Shown piece by piece: positions 15,586-25,465 of a stretch of 64,000 nucleotides of DNA. The stretch is taken from positions 1 through 64,000 of the forward strand of contig JOAA01000038.1 of the NCBI GenBank assembly GCA_000720375.1, in the 5' to 3' direction. The stretch comes from Rhodococcus rhodnii. GTDB lineage: Bacteria > Actinomycetota > Actinomycetes > Mycobacteriales > Pseudonocardiaceae. Made by a program: the position numbers and the translations under genes. The notes below the pieces were generated by a model. The model was given only the letters and a program-made list of their open reading frames with translations, was not told where the DNA came from and ran no database searches. Position 1 is the first letter of the stretch, and each line of letters starts with the position of its first letter.

Positions 15586-16349
15586 TACCCCTCCCGATAC
15601 GGCATGACGACTGGTCGGCCAGTACGCGGATGCGCGAACACCTCGACCCGGTTTTGGTAGACCTCGCTGAGCAACGCCTCGGTCAGCACCTCGACGGGTG
15701 GCCCGTCCGCGACGACTCGGCCAGCAGATAGCACCGCTATCCGGTCCGCGTGCGCGGCCGCGAAACCGAGATCGTGCAGGACGACCAGGACCGCGTCGCC
15801 TGCCGAAGCTCGTTTGCCCGTGATCTCCAGAACTGACTCGGCGTGCTTCAGGTCGAGCGCGGCCGTAGGCTCGTCGAGCAGGAGAATTCCGGTTTGCTGA
15901 GCCAAAACACGAGCCAGTGCGGCACGTGCCTGTTCCCCACCGGACAACGAGTTGAAGTTCCGTTCGGCGAAAGCCGTCGTCTCGGTGAGCGCCATGACCT
16001 CGGCGACGACCTCGTCATCGTCGCCGGAGTCCCACGGCGCACGGCCCATCCGGACCACCTCGTCCACAGTGAACGGAAACGACAAGGTGATCCGTTGAGG
16101 CAAAACCGCCCTACGCCGTGCAAGCTCCTTTGTGGACCACTTGTCCAGAGTCCGCTCACCCAGCCAGACTTCGCCCGACTCCGGTGTCAGGTCACCGGCA
16201 AGCACACTGAGCAAAGTAGACTTGCCCGAACCGTTCGGCCCGACCAATGCCAGTACCTCACCCGCGTGCAACCGCAAGGACACATCGCGAAGGACGGGCT
16301 CGCCGCCCAGCCGCACGCCGACGCCGTCGGCACGCAACATCTCTGTCAT
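15585..16349 (-). CDS. hmuV: Heme ABC transporter ATP-binding protein
   Basis: A 254-aa ATPase of the iron-chelate family. Walker A GPNGSGKST lies at 37-45, the signature LSGGEQARAALAR near 136, Walker B ILLLDEPTAALD near 158, and the H-loop VVLHDLGFAA near 190. The ATG at 16349 overlaps the permease stop as ATGA; the frame is open far upstream but that part is antisense-like. It powers heme import through the adjacent permease. Confidence 0.93.
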   Translation of the reverse strand: MTEMLRADGVGVRLGGEPVLRDVSLRLHAGEVLALVGPNGSGKSTLLSVLAGDLTPESGEVWLGERTLDKWSTKELARRRAVLPQRITLSFPFTVDEVVRMGRAPWDSGDDDEVVAEVMALTETTAFAERNFNSLSGGEQARAALARVLAQQTGILLLDEPTAALDLKHAESVLEITGKRASAGDAVLVVLHDLGFAAAHADRIAVLSAGRVVADGPPVEVLTEALLSEVYQNRVEVFAHPRTGRPVVMPYREG

Positions 16350-17359
16350 GCCCAACCACCAGCCCGACGCCTTGTCCGGCGCAGCAACCAGAAGAACAAC
16401 GGGCCACCGACCAACGCGGTGAGCATGCCGATCGGCAAGTCCACGAACGCGATCAGCCCGCGTGCGCCGAGATCCGCCGAGACCAGCAGCAAGGCCCCGC
16501 CCAAGGCGCTGGCCGGCAGCAACACACGGTGCCCAGGCCCGACAACGATCCGTATCGCATGCGGCACAACGAGACCGACGAACGCGATCACCCCGGTGAA
16601 CGACACCGCAGCCGAAACCATCAGCGCCACAAGCACAATCGCACCCACGCGCAGCGCCTCGACATTTACGCCGAGATGTCTGGCCGAACGCTCCCCCAGC
16701 GACAACAGATCCATCCGGCGCGCCAACGTCATCGCCAACACGATGCCAATCGCGGCGAGCGGAATCACCGTCCACACGTACGGCCACCGTGCGCCCGCGA
16801 TGCTGCCCAGCTGCCAGAACACGATCTGTTCGCGCGCCTGCTGATCACCGAGGAACGTCAAGAACGCGATCGCAGCCCCAGCGACGGCGTTCACCGCGAT
16901 CCCGGTCAGCAACAACGTGACGACCTCGGTCTTGCCCCGGGATCGGGACATGACATAAACCGCCATCGTGGTGGCCAGTCCGAAGGTGAACGCGAAGACG
17001 GGCGTGGTGAACTGCCCCAGGAAGCTCCACTGGAACACGATCGTCAAGCACGCACCGACCGCGGCGCCGAGTGAAACCCCGACCACGCCAGGCTCGGCGA
17101 GCGGGTTGCCGAAGATCCCTTGCATCAGCGCGCCCGTAACCCCGAGAACCGCGCCGACGACGAGAGACATGATCACCCGGGGGAAGCGGATGTTCCAGAG
17201 CGTCGCTTCGGCGGCCGGATCGTCGACCTTGCCGCCAAAGACCGACGCGAGGATGTCGCCGAGCGGGATCGGGAACTGGCCGATGGACGCGGAGACCAAT
17301 GCCATCACGACAACACCGGCCATGAGCGTCACGAACAACGCGACGACTCGAAGCTTCAC
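16346..17359 (-). CDS. hmuU: Heme ABC transporter permease (FecCD/BtuC type)
   Basis: A 337-aa polytopic protein with about nine to ten hydrophobic helices. Family landmarks are readable: RFPRVIMSLVVGAVLGVTGA then LMQGIFGNPLAEPGVVGVS, GERSARHLGVNV (the coupling-helix region), and GVIAFVGLVVPHAIRIVVGP. GTG at 17359 overlaps the hmuT stop as GTGA and is the only start fitting the family N-terminus. It dimerises and is driven by HmuV. Confidence 0.93.
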   Translation of the reverse strand: MKLRVVALFVTLMAGVVVMALVSASIGQFPIPLGDILASVFGGKVDDPAAEATLWNIRFPRVIMSLVVGAVLGVTGALMQGIFGNPLAEPGVVGVSLGAAVGACLTIVFQWSFLGQFTTPVFAFTFGLATTMAVYVMSRSRGKTEVVTLLLTGIAVNAVAGAAIAFLTFLGDQQAREQIVFWQLGSIAGARWPYVWTVIPLAAIGIVLAMTLARRMDLLSLGERSARHLGVNVEALRVGAIVLVALMVSAAVSFTGVIAFVGLVVPHAIRIVVGPGHRVLLPASALGGALLLVSADLGARGLIAFVDLPIGMLTALVGGPLFFWLLRRTRRRAGGWA

Positions 17360-18354
17360 TTGGCGTTCCCATACAGCGCCTTGGCCAACGCGTCCAGGAC
17401 GCTCGCGGTGAGCGGGCCGAATCCGAGGATCTGATGGTCGTCCATGTCGATGATCCGCTTGTTCTGGCCCGCAGGCGTTTGCGCGACGCCAGGCAGTTGC
17501 AGGACCCCGTCGACACCGCCGACCGACTGAAGTCCCTTTGTCATCAACAGGATGACGTCCGGCCGGGCTCCGACGAGTGCTTCGGGGTTGATCGGCTTCA
17601 TGCCGTCCATGCCCGCCTCGGTCGCCACATCGACGCCGCCGACAGCCTCGATCAACGAATCGACACCGCTGCCCCTGCCGAACATGTAGTACACACCGGC
17701 TTGCCCACGCAGGTAGAGGAAGACGATCCGCGGCTTCTGGTTCTGCATCTTCGCGATGGACGCCTTGGTCTCGGCGATCTCCTTCGTGGTGCGCTCGATG
17801 AGCTGCGCACCGGCCTCGGGAACGCCCAGCGCGTCGGCGACTTGCCCGATGATCTCGTCGACGTTGTCGATCGTGCGCTTGGAATCCGTGACCACGACAG
17901 GGATTCCGGAGTCGCGAAGCTGCAGCACGACATCCCACGGACCGAGAGTTGTGTCCGTGATCACGACGCTCGGCCGCAGCGCCATGATCGCCTCGGCGTT
18001 GAGCTGATGCCCGTTCGCCGTGATGACGGGCAGGTTCTTGGCAGCGGGAAAGCCGGTCGAGGTGTCCCGGCCGACGACCTTGTCGCCAAGCCCCAGACCA
18101 AAGACGGTGGCGGCGAGCGTGCCGTACGTGTCGAATGCGAGAACGCGGTCCACGCTGGTCACGGTCACCTTCGTGCCTTGGTTGTCGGTGACCGTGACCG
18201 GCAGTTTCGGTTGCGGCGCGGGGGTGATCGGCACGATGTCCGGCCGTGCGACAACCGCGGTGGTCGGTCCAGTGGATGCGACGGTGGAAGTGCTCGCCTC
18301 GGGCACGGAACAGCCCGCCAGCAGAAGTCCTGTGATCAACATCCAGCGCAACAC
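17356..18354 (-). CDS. hmuT: Heme ABC transporter substrate-binding lipoprotein
   Basis: A 332-aa lipoprotein. A signal with lipobox LLAGC places the lipidated Cys at 15, and a Ser/Thr-rich linker runs to about 40. The periplasmic-binding-protein fold (about 50-332) is of the helical-backbone class III type, with VDRVLAFDTYGTLAATVFGL, KNLPVITANGHQLNAEAIMA and the FGRGSGVDSLIEAVGG segment. It delivers heme to the permease. It is the first gene of the operon hmuT-hmuU-hmuV-15585-12969, expressed from a promoter overlapping the iron box at 18365. Confidence 0.92.
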   Translation of the reverse strand: MLRWMLITGLLLAGCSVPEASTSTVASTGPTTAVVARPDIVPITPAPQPKLPVTVTDNQGTKVTVTSVDRVLAFDTYGTLAATVFGLGLGDKVVGRDTSTGFPAAKNLPVITANGHQLNAEAIMALRPSVVITDTTLGPWDVVLQLRDSGIPVVVTDSKRTIDNVDEIIGQVADALGVPEAGAQLIERTTKEIAETKASIAKMQNQKPRIVFLYLRGQAGVYYMFGRGSGVDSLIEAVGGVDVATEAGMDGMKPINPEALVGARPDVILLMTKGLQSVGGVDGVLQLPGVAQTPAGQNKRIIDMDDHQILGFGPLTASVLDALAKALYGNAK

Positions 18355-18364
18355 GGGCTCGACA

Positions 18365-18383
18365 TTAGCTTAGCCTTACCTAA
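18365..18383. promoter_or_regulatory. Iron box (DtxR/IdeR/DmdR-type operator)
   Basis: TTAGCTTAGCCTTACCTAA matches the consensus TTAGGTTAGGCTAACCTAA at 16 of 19 positions. It sits in the 76-bp divergent gap between hmuT and the 18431 gene. A TAATCT -10 candidate lies at 18384-18389 for the rightward gene. Iron-replete repression of both directions is expected. Confidence 0.88.
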
Positions 18384-18430
18384 TAATCTAGCCCGACTCC
18401 CACCACGGTCCGTCACACGAAGGGCTGTTC

Positions 18431-18928
18431 ATGGTTCGCAAGTCAGTGACACTCGGCCTCGCGGCATTCGCCGTGCTCGCGCTGGCAACGCCGGCATCGG
18501 CCGCCCCAGGTTCCGGCTCCAACAACGGAAGAACGTTGTCGGCGTCGAACGCCACCGGCCTCAACCCAGCGGGTGAGACGATCACGGTGACCGGCACGGG
18601 ATACGACCCGAGCAAGGGCTACTACGTCGCGCTCTGTCAGGTACCCGACGACTACCACTACGGCGAGAACCCGACGCCGTGCCTCGGAGGCAATGGGCAA
18701 GGAGGCAGTGGAGTCGGCCCGTCGGCGTGGGTGACCAACACGCCGATCGGCGGCAACCCGACGACGCCGATCGCGGCCGACGGCAGCTTCACCACGCAGA
18801 TCCGGATCACGCAGAGCGGCACGAACCTGGATTGCAGCGTGGTGACGTGCGCGGTCGTGAGCAAGCGGGACCACTTGGGGCTGGGGGATCGCAGCTTTGA
18901 CGTGTTCATCCCGGTGAGCTGGAGCTAA
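18431..18928 (+). CDS. Secreted beta-sandwich protein, iron-regulated, neocarzinostatin-like fold suspected
   Basis: A 165-aa protein with a signal peptide at 1-25 (ending PASAAPG) and one mature domain beginning LSASNATGLNPAGETITVTG and ending with a Cys pair (DCSVVTCAVV) and a SFDVFIPVSW strand. The layout resembles neocarzinostatin-family extracellular domains and the N-terminal modules of the two secreted proteins of the adjacent operon. A GAAGGG ribosome site precedes the ATG. It shares the iron box with hmuT, so it is probably a diffusible or wall-associated heme-binding partner (inference). A terminator follows. Confidence 0.75.
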   Translation: MVRKSVTLGLAAFAVLALATPASAAPGSGSNNGRTLSASNATGLNPAGETITVTGTGYDPSKGYYVALCQVPDDYHYGENPTPCLGGNGQGGSGVGPSAWVTNTPIGGNPTTPIAADGSFTTQIRITQSGTNLDCSVVTCAVVSKRDHLGLGDRSFDVFIPVSWS

Positions 18929-18941
18929 CGGCTGCAGGAAA

Positions 18942-18975
18942 GGCCGCCACGCCAAGGTGTCAAGGCGTGGCGGCC
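18942..18975 (+). terminator. Hairpin terminator downstream of the 18431 gene
   Basis: Perfect 12-bp inverted repeat GGCCGCCACGCC / GGCGTGGCGGCC with a 10-nt loop, 13 bp after the stop codon. Confidence 0.8.
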
Positions 18976-19302
18976 GCATAGTTGGGTGCGCCGAATCCCC
19001 GGCCGGGCAGCGGTTGCAATTCCGGGTTGGGTTCGAACTCGCGGAGGCATGGAAGGCCGCCCCGGCGAAGCTTGAACTCCCGCCGAAGAAGGTGGCGAAG
19101 CCGAATCTCGCCGGCCGGAGAACCTGGTCTTGGCAAAGGTGACGTCGACCTCGAACGTGACTGCTCCGCGGCTTTCGGACACTCCGTGCCCGACGTTCCG
19201 TCGCGTCATCCTCGCGCTGCACAAATCCAGCCGGCCGACCACTGCCTTCGCTCCGTCAACGCCAAGGCCGCTCCGCCCATCCCGCGTCATCCCAGCGAGT
19301 GC
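18976..19302. other. Intergenic stretch without a convincing gene
   Basis: About 330 bp between the terminator and the promoter of the next gene. Minus-strand frames are open through it and one contains a beta-strand-like stretch (AVTFEVDVTFAKTRF), but no start, ribosome site or family is evident. It could be the remains of a gene. Confidence 0.4.
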
Positions 19303-19333
19303 TTGACTTCCAGTGAACTTGAACTTTTACGTT
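19303..19333 (+). promoter_or_regulatory. Promoter of the 19340 gene
   Basis: TTGACT at 19303-19308 and TACGTT at 19328-19333, 19-bp spacer, with the ATG 6 nt beyond the -10 box, predicting a leaderless transcript. Confidence 0.5.
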
Positions 19334-19339
19334 CGGCAC

Positions 19340-20152
19340 ATGACGTATTTGGTGACGGGAGCGACCGGGAATGCCGGGCGGCACGTGGTCGAGCAGCTGC
19401 TGCGCAAAGGGCAACGGGTGCGGGCACTGACCAGGCATCCCGAGAAGGCGGACTTCCCCGATGAGGTCGAGGTCGTTGCCGGTGACCTGATGGACCCGTC
19501 GACGCTCGACTTCCGTGGCATCACTGGCATTCACCTGCTCACCATCGGCGGGGACGACTACGCCACGCTCAACACCGGCCCGGACATCGTTGCACTGGCC
19601 GAAAAGCACGGTGTACGCAAGATCGTCACCCTGTGGAACGGGCAGCCGGGGCCGGTCGAAGCGGCTATCGAAGCCGGAAGTCTGGAGTGGACACACATCG
19701 AGCCCACCGACTTCATGAGCAACTCCTTGCACTGGGCGCAAAGCATCCGGGCCGCGGGCAAGGTCGAGGAGCCCTTTGCCGACAGCCTGAACGCGGCCGT
19801 GCACCCGGCCGATGTCGGCGCGGTGGCTGCCACTGTCCTGGTCGAGGATGGGCACGCGGGTCAGCGTTACTCAGTGACTGGGCCGGAACCGCTGACACCA
19901 CGGCACAAGCTGGACCTCATCAGCGACGCCATCGGCAGGCCCCTTGAGTTCGTGGAACTCTCCGAGGCCCAAGCGCGCCGAAACTGGCAGAAAGCCGGCC
20001 ACGCCGACGAGATGATCGAGATCCTCGTCGCGTGGCAGTCCAGCCCACCCCCTGCCGCCTACACCGTCACGACGACCGTCGAAGACATCACGGGGCAAAA
20101 GCCGAAGTCCTTCCGGCAATGGGCCGAGGAGAACGCCGACAAGTTCCGTTAA
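19340..20152 (+). CDS. NmrA-like NAD(P)-binding protein (atypical SDR)
   Basis: A 270-aa atypical short-chain dehydrogenase. The cofactor motif TYLVTGATGNAGRHVVEQLL opens the protein, followed by RALTRHPEKADFPDEVEVV, which fits NmrA/HSCARG-like proteins that sense or use NADP(H). There is no classical YxxxK. ATG at 19340 follows a TACGTT box by 6 nt. The stop overlaps the convergent ureohydrolase stop in TTAA. The role is a reductase or redox sensor; the substrate is unknown. Confidence 0.85.
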   Translation: MTYLVTGATGNAGRHVVEQLLRKGQRVRALTRHPEKADFPDEVEVVAGDLMDPSTLDFRGITGIHLLTIGGDDYATLNTGPDIVALAEKHGVRKIVTLWNGQPGPVEAAIEAGSLEWTHIEPTDFMSNSLHWAQSIRAAGKVEEPFADSLNAAVHPADVGAVAATVLVEDGHAGQRYSVTGPEPLTPRHKLDLISDAIGRPLEFVELSEAQARRNWQKAGHADEMIEILVAWQSSPPPAAYTVTTTVEDITGQKPKSFRQWAEENADKFR

Positions 20153-21138
20153 CGACCATCCAGCAACGGCCGCAACGGATCCCAAGCCTCGCCTGTCCGG
20201 CGGTGAGCGATCGCGGAAAGTGCTTCGAGCACAACGCGATTGGCCAAGGCCGCGGTGATGTCCGCGTGGTCATACGGAGGGCTGACCTCCACGACATCGA
20301 TGCCGACGACGGGCAACTCCAGGCAGATGCGGCGCACCGAGTCCAGCAGTTCCCGCGCGGACAAGCCACCGGGCTCCGGCGTGCCGGTGCCCGGGGCATG
20401 CCCAGGGTCGCAGACGTCGATGTCCACCGACAGGAAGACCCCGTCGCAGTCGTCCGTCGCGATGTCGAAGGCCTCGGTCAGGCAAGGCGTAAGGCCACGC
20501 GCCACGATCTCGGACATCTCGTACGAGCGCATCCGCTGCTCTGCCATCCACTTCAGGACATCGGGCCCCGGCCAGTAACCACGCAGGCCGATCTGCAGGA
20601 AACGGTCCCCGCGCAGCGCACCGGACTCGATCAGCCGCCGCATCGGTTGACCGTGGCCCCACAGTGAGCCGAACTCGATGTCCCCGGTGTCGGCGTGCGC
20701 GTCGAAGTGGATCATCGAGACCCGGCCGTGGCCGAGCACGTCGGCGACGCCGCCCGCGTCGGGGAAGGCAATCGAATGGTCGCCACCCAGGATCAACGGG
20801 ATGGCACCGGCACGCACCACCTTCGCGACCTCGCCACGCAATGTCGTCAACGAGCGCTCCGCATCACCGGAGAACATCTCGATGTCACCGGCGTCGACCA
20901 CGCGAAGGTCACGCAGCCCGTCGGTCCGCAACGCCAGACTTGGCCGGGATCCGTGCTGTCCAAGGTAGTCAGTCGTCCGAATGGCCTTGGGCCCGAAGCG
21001 GGTCCCCGGCCGGTGTGATGTGCCGCCGTCGAAGGGCGCGCCGACGATCACCACGTCGGCGTCCGCATAGGACGATGGATCGTCCAGGTCGCAGCGTGGA
21101 ACGCCAAGGAACGTCACATCCGGGCCGTACATCGCCAT
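20149..21138 (-). CDS. Agmatinase/arginase family ureohydrolase
   Basis: A 329-aa dinuclear-manganese enzyme. Metal motifs are intact: GGDHS, DAHADTGD (D-x-H-x-D-x-x-D) and SVDIDVCDPGHAPG. It is expected to hydrolyse a guanidino compound to urea plus an amine; agmatinase, guanidinobutyrase and guanidinopropionase cannot be told apart here. ATG at 21138 was chosen because a longer start at 21174 would run into the divergent P1 peptidase gene. A shorter start at 21132 (MYGPD) is equally possible. Only 18 bp separate it from the divergent gene, so the two promoters overlap. Confidence 0.9.
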   Translation of the reverse strand: MAMYGPDVTFLGVPRCDLDDPSSYADADVVIVGAPFDGGTSHRPGTRFGPKAIRTTDYLGQHGSRPSLALRTDGLRDLRVVDAGDIEMFSGDAERSLTTLRGEVAKVVRAGAIPLILGGDHSIAFPDAGGVADVLGHGRVSMIHFDAHADTGDIEFGSLWGHGQPMRRLIESGALRGDRFLQIGLRGYWPGPDVLKWMAEQRMRSYEMSEIVARGLTPCLTEAFDIATDDCDGVFLSVDIDVCDPGHAPGTGTPEPGGLSARELLDSVRRICLELPVVGIDVVEVSPPYDHADITAALANRVVLEALSAIAHRRTGEAWDPLRPLLDGR

Positions 21139-21144
21139 GGTCTC

Positions 21145-21150
21145 TATTGT
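21145..21150 (+). promoter_or_regulatory. -10 box (TATTGT) of the P1 peptidase gene
   Basis: TATTGT lies 6 nt before the ATG at 21157, indicating a leaderless mRNA. The box overlaps the divergent ureohydrolase leader. Confidence 0.5.
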
Positions 21151-21156
21151 GGCCTT

Positions 21157-22263
21157 ATGACCGACGCTTGGCACTACACACCTTCAGGTCGTCCCCGGGC
21201 ACGTGCGCTGACCATTCCTTTTCCCGGTCAGCCCGCCGCGCTCAACTCGATCACCGACGTCCCTGGCGTCGAGGTCGGCTACGAGACGCTCATCGAGGGC
21301 GACGACGTCCGTACCGGTGTGACCGCGATTCTGCCGCGCGGCAAGCGAGGTGTCGGTGTGAGCTGCGCGTCCGGTTTCCACTCGTTCAACGGCAACGGCG
21401 AGCTGACCGGGTCCCATTGGCTGGCCGAAACCGGTCTGCTCGGCTGGCCGGTGATGATCACCAATACGTACGCCGTCGGGCCGGTGCACCGCGGTGTCAT
21501 CGACTGGGTTGTTCGTGAACAGCCCAACCAGACGCCCTGGGATTTCCCCGTCGTCGGTGAGACCTACGACGGCTACCTCAACGACATCAACCGCTCGACC
21601 GTCACGGCTCAACACGCGGTGAACGCCATCGACAATGCCAAGACAGGCCCCATCGAGGAAGGCCCGGTCGGCGGCGGTACCGGCATGAACTCCTATGGGT
21701 TCAAGGCCGGTAGCGGAACCGCATCCCGCAAGGTCCCGTACGCCGGAACGGATTACACGGTCGGAGTGTTCATCCAGGCCAATTTCGGTGCCCGCCGCCA
21801 GCTGACGATCGCCGGCCGCTCGTTGGGCAAGGTCTTCGCGGATGACAACCCGATGGCCGAGACCAACTGGTTTGTGCCGCCCGGTGCGGGGTCGGCGATT
21901 GTCGTTGTCGCCACCGACGCGCCGCTGCTCCCCCAGCAGTGCGCGGCCCTCGCCCGCCGGGCCACGATCGGGCTCGGCCGGACCGGGACGACCGGAAACC
22001 ACAGCTCAGGCGATATCTTCCTGGCGTTCTCCACCGGAAATCCCGGCGCGCTGAGCAGCCCGCCGGCGGCGCAGCGGGAAGCCTTGTCACGCCTGGAATT
22101 CGTTCCGTGGCACGGGATCGATCCCTTCCTGGAGGCAACCGCGTACGCCGTGGAGGAAGCGGCGGTCAACGCGCTCGTCGTCAACGAGACGATGATCGGC
22201 CGCGATGGCCACCGCTCCCCCGCGATCCCTCGGGAACGCCTGGTCGGCTTGTTCAGCGAGTGA
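21157..22263 (+). CDS. P1 family (DmpA/BapA-like) aminopeptidase
   Basis: A 368-aa Ntn-type hydrolase that normally self-cleaves into alpha and beta chains. Family segments are clear: SITDVPGVEVGYETL, GVGVSCASGFHSFNGNGEL, VGGGTGMNSYGFKAG and the nucleophile region NHSSGDIFLAFST. The nucleophile is most likely Ser284 (S-S-G-D), so chain separation would occur between S283 and S284. The usual residue before the nucleophile in characterised members is Gly or Asn, so Ser there is a little unusual. The enzyme releases N-terminal residues, often D- or beta-amino acids. The 3' end overlaps the amidohydrolase gene by 11 bp. Confidence 0.9.
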   Translation: MTDAWHYTPSGRPRARALTIPFPGQPAALNSITDVPGVEVGYETLIEGDDVRTGVTAILPRGKRGVGVSCASGFHSFNGNGELTGSHWLAETGLLGWPVMITNTYAVGPVHRGVIDWVVREQPNQTPWDFPVVGETYDGYLNDINRSTVTAQHAVNAIDNAKTGPIEEGPVGGGTGMNSYGFKAGSGTASRKVPYAGTDYTVGVFIQANFGARRQLTIAGRSLGKVFADDNPMAETNWFVPPGAGSAIVVVATDAPLLPQQCAALARRATIGLGRTGTTGNHSSGDIFLAFSTGNPGALSSPPAAQREALSRLEFVPWHGIDPFLEATAYAVEEAAVNALVVNETMIGRDGHRSPAIPRERLVGLFSE

Positions 22264-23548
22264 TCGGCGCGCCGTTGCGCCAGACCGCTGAGATGCCCCG
22301 CATCGCGGTGATGTCCCTGGTCGGGTCGCCGTCGACGAGCACGAGGTCGGCGCGCAGACCCGGCCGGATCCGGCCACGGTCAGCGAATCCCCAGGCGCGC
22401 GCGGGCGTCGCGGTGGCCGCCGTCAACGCCTCGCACGGCGTCAAACCGGCACGGACCAGCAATTCCAGCTCGACCAGGAGGCTGACACCGTATGCGACAC
22501 CGGGAATGCCGGAGTCCGTGCCCACGGTGATCGGCACACCGGCGTCATGCAGGATTTTCACGTTACGCATCGCGGGTTGCAGCACCGGACGCTCGAAACC
22601 CCAAGGTGTGTCGAGGAAAGCGCGCTGGGTGGCGGAAATGTACGGCGCCACCCGCGGATCCTTGACCACCGCGTTGGAAGCCGGGTTCGCCGCGGAACTC
22701 CATGAACTCCACACGGTCAGCGTCGGGTTGACGAACACGCCCGAACGCTTTGCCAGCGCGACCGTGTCGGCGGAAGCGACCTCGTCGAAGAACATGTGCA
22801 CCAGACCGTTCACCCCGGCCTGCAGGCCGACGCGCGCGAGTCTTTGGGTGGTGGCGTGCGCGACGGCAGGCATGCCCAGTTTCTTGGCCGCCGCGACCAG
22901 TTTGTTCGTCTGGTCGACCGACAACACCGGGATTGGCTTGGTGGTCACCAGATTCCGGTCTTCCAGCGCCAGTTTCAGGTGATCGGAGCCCTCGGCACGG
23001 CGGGCGGCGACGAACTCCGCCGGCACCGTGTCCGGCTCGACCAGCGGGAGCTTCAGGCCGGAGTCGGTGCCGTGACCACCGGGAACCGTCGCCCACCAGC
23101 CCGCCGTCCACAGATCCGAGTTCGCGGTGGGCGCATAGGACTGACGCTGCTGCTTGAACGGGCCGTGCACGGTCGGGTCGCTGAGCATGTCCAGCTCGGT
23201 CGTCACACCGAATCGCGGTGCGTCCGTGCGAACGGCACCGGTGTGGTGCACGTGTCCGTCGATCATCCCTGGCAGCAACGTTTTGCCGCGGCCGTCGACC
23301 ACGTGCACCGACTCGGGCACACCGCCCCGCTCGAGCACGGACACGATCCGGCCGGCCGAGACGACGACGTGACCTCGGTCGATGACCCGTCTACCGTCGA
23401 AGATCCGGACGTTGGCGATGACGAAGGCCGCAGGCGCGGCCGCCGCTTCGGTCACGCCGAGGGCCAGCGCACCCGGCACAGCCACACCTGCGGCGAGCAC
23501 ACTGCGACGGCTGACTTTCGGCACGGGAACAACATGGGACAAGCACAT
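22253..23548 (-). CDS. Exported amidohydrolase family protein (Tat signal)
   Basis: A 431-aa metal-dependent hydrolase of the imidazolonepropionase/prolidase-like group. The N-terminus SRRSVLAAGVAVPGALALG is a twin-arginine signal. Metal-site elements are DGHVHH (H-x-H on strand 1), AVAHATTQ and GLVHMFFDE (His on strands 5 and 6) and VGTDSGIP (Asp on strand 8). GGGGGAG 9 nt upstream supports the ATG at 23548. It probably acts folded outside the membrane on an amide, peptide or cyclic substrate. It converges on the P1 peptidase gene. Confidence 0.88.
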   Translation of the reverse strand: MCLSHVVPVPKVSRRSVLAAGVAVPGALALGVTEAAAAPAAFVIANVRIFDGRRVIDRGHVVVSAGRIVSVLERGGVPESVHVVDGRGKTLLPGMIDGHVHHTGAVRTDAPRFGVTTELDMLSDPTVHGPFKQQRQSYAPTANSDLWTAGWWATVPGGHGTDSGLKLPLVEPDTVPAEFVAARRAEGSDHLKLALEDRNLVTTKPIPVLSVDQTNKLVAAAKKLGMPAVAHATTQRLARVGLQAGVNGLVHMFFDEVASADTVALAKRSGVFVNPTLTVWSSWSSAANPASNAVVKDPRVAPYISATQRAFLDTPWGFERPVLQPAMRNVKILHDAGVPITVGTDSGIPGVAYGVSLLVELELLVRAGLTPCEALTAATATPARAWGFADRGRIRPGLRADLVLVDGDPTRDITAMRGISAVWRNGAPITR

Positions 23549-23591
23549 GTTTCAAACTCCCCCGTTCGGCTAGGAGTCCCACGCTACTCCT

Positions 23592-24025
23592 TCACCGGGG
23601 CAGTTTGACCACCGTGAGAAAGAAATCGTCGATCTGCCGGACCGCTTCGACGAACCGGTCGAAGTCGACCGGTTTTGTGACATACGCGTTGGCATGCAGC
23701 TGATAGCTGCGCACGATGTCCTCGTCGGCCTCGGACGTGGTGAGGATGACGACCGGAATGGTCCGCAGATCCTCGTCGTTCTTGAGCTCTGCCAACACTT
23801 CCTGGCCGTTCTTGCGCGGCAGGTTGAGGTCGAGCAGGATCAGTCCGGGCCGCGGTGCGTGTTCGTACGGCGTCTCACCACGCACGAACTGCATCGCTTC
23901 GACGCCGTCGCTGACCACGTGCAACTTGTTGCTGACCTTGTTGTCGGCCAATGCTTCCCTGGTCATCAGCACGTCGCCGGGGTCGTCCTCGACGAGCAGG
24001 ATGTCGATCGGCCGCAGCGCTTCGG

Positions 24026-24029
<4 letters not shown>
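23592..24029 (-). CDS. Single-domain response regulator (Rcp1/CheY-like)
   Basis: A 145-aa receiver with no output domain. The acidic pair is in LLVEDDPGD, the phospho-acceptor Asp in [13 protein letters not shown], the Thr/Ser switch in VVILTTSE and the Lys in AYVTKPVD. The sequence type is that of Rcp1-like partners of CHASE/phytochrome kinases. It overlaps the histidine kinase stop as ATGA, so it is the last gene of a three-gene phosphorelay operon and presumably shuttles phosphate from the kinase. Confidence 0.92.

Positions 24030-25461
<1,432 letters not shown>

Positions 25462-25465
<4 letters not shown>

Noticed and set aside
18925..19290. Minus-strand gene downstream of the heme locus
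   Set aside because: Open frame only, without start signals or a family; it also runs over the terminator hairpin at 18942-18975.
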